From Patiria pectinifera (lineage: Eukaryota; Echinodermata; Asteroidea; Valvatida; Asterinidae): a DNA stretch of 64,000 nt. This document shows, in pieces, positions 36,771-49,600 of the stretch. Numbering within the stretch: the stretch's first letter is position 1; each line of letters begins with the position of its first letter. A program made the translations under genes and the position numbers. Below the pieces are notes generated by a model that had not been told where the DNA came from, made no database searches, and saw nothing but the letters and a program-made list of their open reading frames with translations. Where the stretch lies: the NCBI GenBank assembly GCA_029964075.1, contig CM057149.1, positions 36,476,900 through 36,540,899 on the forward strand, given 5' to 3'.

Positions 36771-39424
36771 AATTTTGGCCCATATTAATGGGACCCAGAC
36801 TTCTTAATTCACATCGGAGTGAAGAGGACACCATATTTCAGTTAAATATCGAAACAATGGAGATTCACGACACTCTGTTGTACCAAAGACCGTGCAGAAT
36901 TGACCTACTCCTATATTGTCCCATATAAATAAACGGGGGGAAAAAGGAAACGATATTTTGTTTCGCTCTTAAGAACGTTAAACAATTTTCCTATTCAAAT
37001 TTGTTGGATGAAGTTCATCATTATGTACTTCAGTTAATCCACCATTGCTGGCTCTTTATAGACAGTGCAATGTTAACTATCAGTTGCCAACGTTCAAGTT
37101 GCGTCCTTTGATAAAACTGCGTACAACACTCTAACTTTAACTGGCATATAAGCGCCCGTTTGTATTAATGAAATTTACCTGTCTTCAATATTCAAGTCAC
37201 TGCAGGGTTAACGACCATAAAGTTTAGAAATAAGAGAAAACTGATTCTGAACAGAGTTTCGTTATCTGTTGAAGTTAAATCATACCTCAGCTATATGCAT
37301 ATTCCAACACTCATTATTTATGCATTCACGACACACCATGAAATGCCATCTAATAATGAATTCTGTACATTGCAAGCGATGTTTTGTTCATGTTGGCATT
37401 CTTTCCATCAGCAGGTGACAGTCGAGTTGTGAATGATTCCTCAAAATGTGGGTCTATTTTGCCATTATAACCAATACTCACATTGGTAACACCTGCCCCA
37501 TGTTCAATACTATGATGATGATGATACCTGAATGAGATTCAGTCACGTCACACACAGTATCTGTGTCATGCATTATTCATGAGATAAGCATGCATAATTC
37601 ATGAGATAAGCAAGCATACCTTGGTTTGGGCGGCGTGTGCTGTGATAATCATGATGGAATCCAACTATAAGATGAACAGCTGGAAAATGTAATTTGAAAA
37701 TGTCAGAATATCGATACAAATTACAGACTCATTCAACCAATCAAAAACTCCCCAGGATTCAACTCGGAACAATCGACCTCTTTCCCCGGGTTTACTGTCT
37801 ACCTCGAAGAGACCAGTTGATTGCTGCGTACTGCTCGACACCATGGGAATGAGGTTGGGTGAACAATTTTCATAATTAATTTTCATGAACACAGAACAAG
37901 ATTTTTTCGACTACTAAAAATATTGACACTAATTTTGGCATCGATACTGATTTTGTTGCAGTAACCATATAATCACACAAGACTTAAAAAAAAGGATCAG
38001 ATTGGATTCGGGTGGGCTGTTGAATTATATATTCCTAACCATTATAAAAAGAAAGAAATTGAGGCAATGCGGGCCTATTCGTGTCGATCCTTGCTATTTA
38101 TTTGCCTCTACCAAACATAATAAAGAAACAAAACCATTATTGCAGTCGAATCCATCACTAGTCCATCACAATTCCTCCAGTCCCAAGTCAATTAACCTAT
38201 TTATTAAAATGAACTGTTACAGCATTCCTTTGTTCCAAGTGTTACAAGTGACTGGACGTGCAATGGACTCGTGATGGACTTGTGATAGACTCGACTACAC
38301 CACTCAAACAAATTAGAGGGTGCAAAACCACATTTACAAAGAGGGAAATTATTGCTTGGCCTACCACAAGGTGTGAGCTGAAGATGATCAATCAAAAACA
38401 TGCTACAAGTTACTGAGGTAAGTGAACCATTGAGTACAATGTCTTGGTATTACTAGGTAAGTTTTGTATTGTGGTGATGTGGTCAATAAATCATTACGTG
38501 TACACATATGCAGTCAAAAGGAATAATGGTGACGGACAAACTTTAATTTTGGCAAATCATGCAATCACTACAAGACACATCATACAGACGTAGTTTGACA
38601 TAATGAAAGTATTGCATACCTAACAAATAGGCAATGGTTCATTATGTCAAATGTTGAAAATACAAACGACAACATACATTACAGGAACCAACATTTCCAC
38701 AAGAGGAAAGCCACTACATTTTCGAGCACCAGCTTAAAATGAACATAGTTTAAGACATTTTTTTGACTTAGATTGAACACCCCATGCGAAAACAAGGCAC
38801 CTCCAAGCAAAAAAAAATCATCATTTCATCATTTAGGCTTCAATGACATAATCAGTTTAATAAAAACAAAATCGGGCAAGGACAGAAAAGAAGCAAAAGT
38901 GATATTTTGACAAAATTCTTTAATTCTTTTGACGAAGTTGAATGTTGTTTTACTACTTTTGGGAGCAGGCTATTTTTGCCATTGAGCAACACATTTTACA
39001 GGCAACATAAAAGTAGGTCATATTTTTGTAGCAAATAAAGGCGCTATAATGATGTAGTCTTGGGGGTACAAACTTTATGTGTCGCTTATATTAAAAAAAA
39101 ATGCATTTGTCAAATCTTAAATTTTAGAATGTAGTAAATCTGCTAAATTTCTTCAATATACATGATATTTGTAATGCAAGTGTCGTCCAAAAAGTCCTAT
39201 AACAGGGCCCTTATTTGCGAACGAAATATGGCCAACTTTGCTTTTGCGGATTTCAAATTGTGCCAACAAAATGAAAGGAACTAGGCAAAAGAATCACAAC
39301 TTGACAACATACACGAGTACATGCAAAAACTTCAGAATAAAGAACAGTGTTTCAAACATTTCTGCTGAATGCTGAGGAATTGTCTTGGTATCTAACAAAT
39401 GCGATGTCGGCACATTCTGTGTAC
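36771..39424. other. no gene recognised; possible LRRK2-like 3' flank
   Basis: AT-rich DNA. A local direct repeat (CATGAGATAAGCATGCATAA type) occurs at 37568-37617. The part nearest 40611 may be the 3' UTR of the minus-strand gene, but no poly(A) site could be fixed. Confidence 0.4.
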
Positions 39425-39580
39425 AGCCCGGTTCATACCAATTTGTAACGTCATGGCAAGTATTCACGCTGTGAATGCGTAAAAGTTGAACATATTTCAA
39501 CTTGGGCGAATTTCGCAGCAAACGTGCCATGACGTCAAATTTGCTTTGCATTCGCATTCGCGTGAAGCATGAACCGGGCT
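39425..39580. mobile_element. MITE with AGCCCGGTTCAT termini
   Basis: AGCCCGGTTCAT at the left and ATGAACCGGGCT at the right are exact complements enclosing 132 bp. Further inner complementarity is visible (AACGTCATGGCA / TGCCATGACGT). Non-coding, non-autonomous; the superfamily is not determined. Confidence 0.7.
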
Positions 39581-40610
39581 TTAAGGAGACATGCACATGT
39601 CTTTACACAGATTCAAAATCGTAGCGATAGCTCAACTCTTCTAATTACACGTATATGAAAATCCTATTATATTTTCTTTCATACACTTTTTACACAATTT
39701 TGTACATGAAATTATCTCTTTTGAATGAGGTAAATTCAGTAATTCATTACCGCCATTGATGCTAGTTTACAAAAAGTGAGACTGTTCCTCATCGATTAAG
39801 TACAAATGTGATATACATGCATCATTCACGAATCGTAAATATGGTAAAATAAAATAGTGACAATCTGAGTGTGCATACACATATACATACAAATGTTACA
39901 AATATATACATATTAATACACATGCATGATGATTTTAAAACAATTCGAAAATGACCGGTTTTTCAGAAGATATATACAGTCACTCTAATGCATGCAATGG
40001 TAGATGATTCAAATGGAAATCCACAGAAAAACCAAAGCAAAATATAAACAGCTGCATGAAGTACAAGGAATCAATGGAGCTTTAAACAATGTAGCCATCT
40101 TGGACTAGTTCCTGTATACTATATACAGACAAGTATGACGCCAACTACCAATGACAAGCACCAGACTATTCAATATCCTCATGTGTACACATGACATCCA
40201 GGAAAGCCATTTTGTGATGAAAGCCAATAATTATATGGTGTATATGGGCTCTGTGCACAAGTACCCTTCAACAACCAGAATAGGAGAGTTGGGGGAGACC
40301 TAGACTGGTTCCTGGTCCATCCACTATGTATTTCGAATGATCCAAAGTTACTGGGGGTGGGGATTAGTCTGGGAGACCATCGCAAGTTAAGTTTGAATGT
40401 ATTTGCACGCTGACGACGCCTGACGCTCACGCGAAGACGCTGTGGTTAATAGCTTTGGCATATTCAGGAAGTTGTGTGTATTTCGCGTGCAAATCAGTAC
40501 AGTACAGTACGCACATGCTGTGTGTCCCATCCAAGGGGCTCTCTAAAGTGGTTAAAAATGCGCCCTCTTCTGTTGGCGCACGGAGCCCATATCACATCCA
40601 AAACGGACCA

Positions 40611-43600
40611 TCAAAATGAAAGCATTGCATTTAAGTGGCTGATTTTTTTCAAGCAGGATTTTGGTTGATCAGCGCATGACATGGGGAACACGACTTTAGG
40701 ATTCAGGTGGAAGGCGTGACTGGTGCGAATGAAATGCTGCACCTTGTGCCAGGATTTCATGGCTTGGGTCTCCGGCTGGCGACGTCTCTCCATGTCTGAC
40801 TGGAGATAGCGGACTTGGGACTTGAACTCGGCGTCACACCAAGACGTGAGTGTACTGGGTATCTGTGGAGAAAAAAAACAATGATAGCTCAAGATGACAT
40901 GATACTGGGCAAGGAGTAATTAACTCAGAGAATGCGGTTCTAAAACATGATCTGTTAAAAACAGACTCTTCTGGGCAGCTAGTTGAAATTATTTTTTTCA
41001 AAAATTGTTTAAATGCAGATCTTTTGCTAAATTAATAGCAATAATGGTATAATTTTGGAAAGTGCACTATCCTTGACAAAATTTTGCTATTGAAAACAAA
41101 TTTTAGTGACTTTCTTGTTGAGGTAATCAGGAAAATACATTTCTTGAACCGGTGTGTCTCTACAAATCATCCAAAAATTCATCTTTAGAGACAAATTTTC
41201 CAACCAAAACTTTCAGAGTATTGATACAACATATTTTGGATAATATATCTGCATAAACTGAAAATCTTTCCCAAATTGTTTATTGGTAATATCACTTCAA
41301 AGCTCTGCCCAGTTTATGTCACAAAGAAGAAACATACACTTATTTACTATGGCCAAAGAATGAGAAAAAGTTCAAAATAAAAACAAATATTGGGTGAAAC
41401 TTTCTTCACATTGCCTTTAGGACATGGGTGAATTGGGTATCTAGGTTCAGGAAAAATAACCTGGCTCAAAAGGACAAACAGGTAGTGGGAAACAATGTTT
41501 ATTTATTCGCAAGATGGAATTTTTGCATTGGGGTGATGTAAATCAAATTAGGTTTAGCCCTTCTCTTATGTATAAACACTGTATACTCAGTGTGTTACCT
41601 CCGAGTGAAGTTGGGAAAAAAATCACTCGGGTGGGACTCGAACCCATAACCTCCTAGAATAGTTAGTGCAGTACCCGTTGCTATGTATATCAGATTCGAA
41701 CAAGCCAACTGATCCCGTTAGCTCAGTGGTCAGGTGGTAAGACATCTGCACTAGAAAGCAAGAGGTTGTGGGTTCAAGTCCCACCAGTGATTTTCCCAAC
41801 TTCACTAGTAACACACTGAGTATACAGTGTTTATATGTCGGTGAAGGGCAAAACCTAATTTGAATGTCTCGTTACGTGTTTTGAAGACAATTTATTTGTA
41901 TTTGGGTAATAAAAACAAGACTTTTCTACTTTGTGTAAAGCAGTAATGTTGCAGATAGAACTTACTCAGGCATATCAGGAATGAATATCTAATGTACAGA
42001 AAAATCGTTTATTTTTTCATTAAAAGAAATTGAAGTTTTCAGTTTTCTACCTGTGTGGTCTGGAACACCCGGCCTGCGCACGAAGCCTGATCCTGACGTC
42101 ACAATGACAGAATTGGACTTGTTTAATCCTGGTGAAAGAAATCATTACATGCAACTTACTGTTGTTTGTTTAGCTATATTTCGGTCAACAACAGAATAAA
42201 ATGAGGAGTTTCTTGTCTGTATTGTCCTTGTGTGAAAGAAAAGCAATTGAGTTAAAAAGCAAGACAGAACTGCTGGTTCCCAGAAAACAAATTCTCTGCA
42301 TTTTCCCTGATATTTACCTGAGAAATTTGCCAAATTCCATGAAGATGTTTTCACTTCAAGAGGTGATGTAGCACCTGGAGAGGTGTGTAATATTCACACT
42401 GCATAAACACTAAACAGCCACCATAGCTAGTCAGGCAACGGACACAACTTGGATACACGGCACAAGATGCACATACGCCAAACTGGCGAAAACCTTTCCC
42501 TTCTTGGTCATTGTCAAATTCCATGAGTTTTGCCTGATTTTTGGCATTTTTCCCAAATTCCCCCAACTGGAAAAAGGGTTTCCCTAAAAAACTATTTCCC
42601 TGATATCGAGAATGACTTGGAACCCTGACTGTTGATAATAACAGCAATGTTTTACATTCATTTATTGTACCACTGAGTGTGAGTTATGCAGAGACCCTAT
42701 ACCAACTGGGGTCCTGATAAATGTGAGGTGTTTTGGCAAAATGAGACAGAACTGGGCAGAGGTCAAAGTGAGGGTTTGCAGCAGCCTCGACTCCAGGGGC
42801 GCGTGCTCGTTCCTTACACTAACCCCTGGCTGTGATGATGACGTAAATAACACTGAATGGCTATTCACAGCGTACTGCGCAGGCATTTCGAAGATTGCAC
42901 GCCGGGCGTGCCCATAATGCGCTCGCGTGCTTAGCTTCGCACGTAACGTCAGGTACGAAAAAAAAATTATGATTCAAAAGTCGCGAAGCCTGTACGATAT
43001 GGATTATGTCAGCCGCGTTTTCGCTAAAAAAAACCTGTATCTGTGGTTGTAAAGGCACAAAAGGGGTACGTACATTTAATACAAATCTTTGCTAATTAAC
43101 ACAACGTCCAAACGTTGTGTTTGAAAGGATTGATTCTTTAAAATCACAACTTTTAACATTTTAAAGATGGCGTCGGCACGTAAAACGGATAAAGTGCAGC
43201 CCTAATTATAATGTACCGTATTTTGGTATATTTAAATTACACAATTCCAGGGGTTACGATCGCGCAAGGCATGATGGGAAACAACATGGCGCTGCAAGAT
43301 CGTACCCACGGGGCACGAGGTTGGGTTCGCAGGTATTAGGATTGAGAATAAAATTCTCCTTACAATACTGTCTGCTGCAGTTCAATCAGACATTCCGTTG
43401 ACAAGCTGGACAACAGACTGGACAACGGCCTTAAAACCGACATGATGAAGCTATGGGTGTTTAAAGTTTGCATTTATCGACATGTCAAAAAGGAAAATAC
43501 TGAGAAAAAGTTTTGAGTTTCCTATTCATGAAAATGAAAGATGGCAATTGCTTTTCCTTTAAAACACTTGTATTTCACGAGTTTATACTATTTCTTCAAA

Positions 43601-46600
43601 ACATGCATAGTAGACACATGAAAGATTACAAATATCAATAAATCGGAAAATTGAAAAAAAAATCACTCCCGTTCACTTTTTTCTATTACGCCCTGTGCCC
43701 AGGGCTAAGCACAAAAATTTGCTTAGCACAAAAAAAAGCCTGGCTTATAAAAGCAAGTTACCAGCCAAAAATCCACATGATGTAAAGGCCTATTGCTTGT
43801 GATTGGTAGTCAGCTGTTGTTTGCTTAGCATGAAAATCACATGGAGTTTTGGCTGGTAACCTGCTTTTATAAGCCAGACTTTTTTTGTGCTAAGCAAATT
43901 TTTTGTGCTCAGCAGCACGATGAAATTGGCCCAAGTTTGTCTCATTTTGCCAGAACGCCTCACAAATGTTAAGTATTGATTTTGACGATATGATGATATG
44001 AATCAAGCAGCAGTATCTCACGTTTTGGTTGTACAAAGCTTTTAGTTTTAAACAGACAACCTGAACTAACCTTGTCCTTTGACGGCCACCATTGCTCTCA
44101 AATTGGACGTGTACCGTTTGCTGATGGATACCAGTTGATGCGTGTTGGTATCGATGACAATCAGGTGACCGCCCGCAGTACCTACCCACAATGCAACACG
44201 GGGCTGGAGGAGTAACGATTTGATGTAACAGTTGGATGGCTCAGCTCTGTCTTCCTTGCTGCATGTGCATAAATGAATGACAACAAAATAATGTCAATAT
44301 TTTACCCTTAATCAATGTAATGTTACATACTGTATTCACGGCAAGAATCACAAGTTTGCTCGGGTGGGACTCGAACCACAACCTACTCACTACTGGAAAC
44401 ATCTTAGCCATTAGACCACTCTGCTTGCTGGTGTCAACAAAATGATGAAGACAAGAACGATAGACAAGAGTGCCTCAAGAATTCAGTTTTAAGCACTGGT
44501 TAGTTTCATATCCCTCCACCTCTGTGGTCTAGGTTCAAACCCCACTTGTGTTAAAAAATGTCATTTCAAAGGAAACTTCTTTCTCTGAGCATCATTCTTT
44601 GGAATGTCCAAAGGTTTTCCTTATGCCTTTCAAACTGGCCAACTTCTGTCTGGCACCCTTCTACCCAACACATTGACAAATTGGGAGCTTGGCACATTGG
44701 ACAGCTCAGTCTGTAGAGCACTAATACAGTTATCTGGAGGTCATGGGTTCAAAACCTGCTCAAGTCATTTTTTTTTTTTAAATCAACACCTCTTTTTCAT
44801 CTTTTCCCAACCTCCCATAAAAAACAACAATGCTCAAATCATGTCAACACATTGGTCTCAATGTATAACTTGGATATGTGACAGGAAAGACAGTGCTATG
44901 GTCGAGTCTATTAAAAGTCCTCACAAATCCATCACAAGTCTACAGACTCAAGCCACAAGCTATTCAAATGAACTGTGACGAAGGCATGCCTCTGTTGTTG
45001 TTCATCTGCTGTTACTTGAGACTGGACTTGAGACTGGACTTGAGACTGGACTTGAGACTGGACTTGTCTTGACTACAAACATGCCAGCAATAGTTACCCG
45101 CTAGCCACTTTACAAAAAAGAAAAGACATTTTGTAGTTTTCCAGTTTTCCAACCTGATGAAATCAGCCACATCAATGGTCAGGGTCATCTTCCGTCGGCT
45201 GACGTCCCAGATCTCAATGATGGAACTGTTTCTTCTGCACAGCCAGATAGCTTTCTCTACAGCAATGCACTTCACCATGGCTGGTCTAAAGATATAAACA
45301 AAACATGTGATATTTCTCCAACATGTCGCAACTGGATCATTCTGTCCCCCTAATTCTTACTGAAAATTTGGCAAAAGGTCTTATTTACAAATTTTGTTTG
45401 AAATGTCAAATTAAGCAGCAAAAGTGTCATATTATCGGTAAATTGCTAGGAAAAACAAAATCCGCTAGACTGCTTTGAGTACCTTTTAGCACTGAAAAGA
45501 AAATTGAACATTTCATTGGTTCAACAATTCGCAAGATTTTCATGTGAGCCAACCAGTGACTACTCCTACGTTTGATGCAAACGCAGAATTGAATCATGTT
45601 TGATAGGAATGAGAAATGATTACTGATTTCGCGAGCCTGTACTTCGTCTAAAAATTGAAAACTGCTAGAATCACCTGTAGACACACAAGTGATTTGCAAA
45701 AAGTGGCTTTAATATAAGGAGGATGGGAAGACATTTTGTAAGGGGCACATGAAGTCACCTTAATTAAACTGCAACATTTTGATAAAAAAAGTCTAATATA
45801 GATTTCTATCTTTCAGTCAGAATTCAACTATGAAAGGAGTAACACATTTTAGCAGGTTACAATAGATCCCATTTTGATCAAGTAATTTTCAATAAAGTTC
45901 ATTTAGCATTTGTGTGTTGAAATACATAACAACTGAACTATAAGCTATATACCACTTCAAATTTGTTAACAAAGTTGTATGTTGTGGTCTCCTGATGCCA
46001 ATTTTCAGTGAACGGTTCTCTTCTGCACTGCATGTATATCTCTTGGAAAACGAATGGTTTCAAAGCGTTGAAATATACTGTTCAATGTAGGCGAAGTTAC
46101 ATACAAAGTATGCTTTGAGTTGCACAGCGAATTTCAGGCGGCATGATGTCGAAGGTAACATGGTCTACATATTCACTACATATATAAAACAAAATGAAGA
46201 CGAGTCATTGGTGTAAACTGAATGGCACTTGTTACCACAGAGGGAAAAACTGACCTCTCTTCTTGGTCTGGTTCCAGTAAAGTGGTACTAGTGTCCGACT
46301 CCAGATCAAAGATGCTTAGACTGATGACCTTAGCACTGCAAGCTAACCAGACCTTGTTACGAGTCAGGGTGATACACTTGATGGGGTCGTCCCTGGAGCC
46401 AATGTGCACCATCTTGTCTGGCTGGCAATCTTTGTCCTAGTGAAAAGGCAAGGGAGTTTGGATAAAATAAAGGAATCAACCACGGTTACTAGGAAAAGTA
46501 TCTTGTGTGGCTGACAATCCTTGTCCTAGTGGGAGGCAGGGGAGTTTGGATAAAATAAAGGAATCAACCACGGTTACTGGGAAAAGTATCTTGTGTGGCT

Positions 46601-49600
46601 GACAATCCTTGTCCTAGTGGGAGGCAGGGGAGTTTGGATAAAATAAAGGAATCAACCACGGTTACTAGGAAAAGCATCATATCTGGTTGGCAATCCTTGT
46701 CCTAGAGGGATGCAGGGGAGTTTGGATATAAAATATAGGAATCAAACACTGGTACTAGGAAAAGTATCTTGTCTGGTTTTCAATGTTTTCTCGACAAGTG
46801 TAATATCCACTGAGCTGAAACTTCAACAGGTTAGGTTTTGAACATTCTTTCCTGGATTTTGAGCGGTTCCATCAATTGATACAGGGTGAGTCAAAAAAGC
46901 GGAACCCAAACCCCAAACAATATATTTCATATTAAAAAAAATATGTAACACCAAACATAATAATAACTGGAAAGCCAATTGCACAAGCTACTTTTAGATG
47001 AAAAAATACTGAAATTGCTCAATCCGTTCAAAGGATATCATCATTTAACGCAATAACCCTAAAACCTGTCTCGTCCAAAAAAACAGTTTATTGTGTATTC
47101 TGATTGTTTGGAACAACAAAGAAAATGACACAGAATGCTTGTTTCAATAACTGTCAACAACTGTAGTGCACAACATCTTCATTAACAACCCTGGTTAGGC
47201 AAACAATATGATTTATAAAATCCACTTTTAAAAAAAACGAGCCTTCAAAAGGACTTTGTTGAATATTTTTAACTTTTAAGCTGAGGTTTTATCGCTGGTA
47301 ATGTTTAAAGACAATTGTGATGACGATTCTTTCAATCACATTTTTGGACAAAAGAGGTTTTAGTGCCATTGCGTTTAAATGGTGTATTCTTTGAACGGAT
47401 TGAGCAATTTCAGTATTTTTTTCATCTAAAAGTAGCTTATGAAATTGGCTTTCCGGTCATTATTAGTTTTGGTGCTACATATTTTTTAAATAGGAAAGGT
47501 AATTTTTGGGGTTTGGGTTCCGCTTTTTTTTTTACTCACCCTGTATGAACAAAATGCATGAAGAGCAAAAGGGCCTATATGCCTTTAAGAATGTGTGACA
47601 CGCAGAGGATCCTTGAAACACCTCACTAATGGCAATCGCTTGATAAATGATTAGTGAAATTATGTCACAATCCAATAGGCATACAAGGGGAGCATTCACC
47701 CTCGTTAAGTAAACACTTACATTCTGCAGTCGGTGTGCTTTGTAAATGGCCAGTTTTCCGTTAGCCAGTCCAGCAAAGACTAAGCTGGGCTCTTGTTCCC
47801 TAGAGGAAAAAAAAATACAAATAACTTTGAAAAAAAAAATGCAGATGAGTAAATCTCTTGTACATTCATTGTACTGAATCAAAATACCCCAAAGATGTCT
47901 GCTGAATGCAACGGGTCAATACTTCAATCAGATTCTTACCGTTTCCAGTAAGCCAGACAGACTACAGCATCGCCCAGTTTCGGCGGCGTGTGCTTGAGCC
48001 GGTACGGGGAGCAGGACAGGTCACAAACACACAGCTCGCCGCACTGAGTGCCGATGACCATGGAGTAGTCGCCGATTGCGGTCATGCATAACGCTCGGCC
48101 CTTGTGCAACATCATACCCTGACGAAAAACAACAGCAAGATTATTATTCATAAGATGGAATTTTTGTGTCGGGGTGATGTAAATCAAATTAGGTTTTGAC
48201 CTTCACCGACGTATAAACACTGTATACTCAGTGTGTTACCTCCCGAGTGACAGTTGAAAAAAATCACCTGGGTGGGACTCGAACCCACGACCTCCGTGCA
48301 GGTGAATATTTTTTCCAACTTTCACTCGGGAGGTAACACACTGACTATACAGTGTTTATACGTCGGTGAAGGGCAAAACCTAATTTGAGCAAAATTATTA
48401 ACCCAAAATATCCAGGGAAAAGAGCAAAGGCAAGTAGAAACTCTTAAACTTGTTTACCGGTATAGAGTTTACAGAATCATTATTGAGAGGTTGCATCCAT
48501 GATAGGGCTGTCAATTTTCGAATAATTTAGTATTCGATTACTTGACACTGCGTTTGACTGAATATTCGGACTGCCATCCGTTAATGCATGTCGCGCCAGT
48601 CAAAAGTTGCACGCAGAGTGCGCCAGTTAAAATTGGCATGCGGCGATCAATATGGGCCACTGGAGTGTTTTGCAGTTAGTATTTTATAACTGTCAAGGGC
48701 TTTAACCTGCTAAAAGGATGGGAACAATGAACTGCCGTTGACAAAAAAGTTACCGTCGTCAAACAAGTGGCACCTAACAATAAAGCGCCAAAACTTTACG
48801 ATAAAATAACATCACAGTCATGTGTGTACATGTGTATTTGTTTTTGAATAGTCCAAATGGCAAAAATGCTATTCGAATATCGGGTTGATGATCGAATATT
48901 TGAATATTCGGTATATTAGGGAAAGCCCTAATCCATGCGACCAGTGTAGTTCTTTCAGGAGGGGAGGGGCATGGGGTTAGATGAGGGGGTGTGTGAATGT
49001 CATAAGGATTGTTTACCTGTATGGAGTTTTCAGGATCAGTGTTGACAGGCTGTACCCACAACACAAATTAGGGTTCTTTCAGGAGGGAAGGAGGGATGGG
49101 GGTTAGTTGAAGGGGGGGGGGATGGAATAGGGGTTATTCACCTGTATGGAGTTTTCAGGATCAGTGTTGAGGGGTTGTATCCATGAGACCATTGTGGACT
49201 TCCTGTCCCCTCCTGCCAGCCAGACCTCTAGGGATCGGGGTTAGTTGAGGGGGTGGAATAGGGGTTATTTACCTGTATGGAGTTTTCAGGATCAGTGTTG
49301 AGGGGTTGTATCCATGAGACCATTGTGGACTTCCTGTCCCCTCCTGCCAGCCAGACCTCTAGGGATCAGGGTTAGTTGAAGGGGGGAGGGGTGGAATAGG
49401 GGTTATTTACCTGTATGGAGTTTTCAGGATCAGTGTTGAGGGGTTGTATCCATGAGACCATTGTGGACTTCCTGTCCCCTCCTGCCAGCCAGACCTCTAG
49501 GGATCAGGGTTAGTTGAGGGGGTGGAATAGGGGTTATTTACCTGTATGGAGTTTTCAGGATCAGTGTTGAGGGGTTGTATCCATGAGACCATTGTGGACT

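Noticed and set aside
41712-41790. Apparent tRNA gene with box A and box B
   Set aside because: The 5' and 3' ends do not pair into an acceptor stem and the module is embedded in the arms of a foldback element found elsewhere.
43165-43205. Short frame ATGGCGTCGGCACG in a CpG-rich patch, with a second ATGGCG near 43285
   Set aside because: Both stop within about 20 codons. No supporting splice structure or downstream exons on the plus strand.
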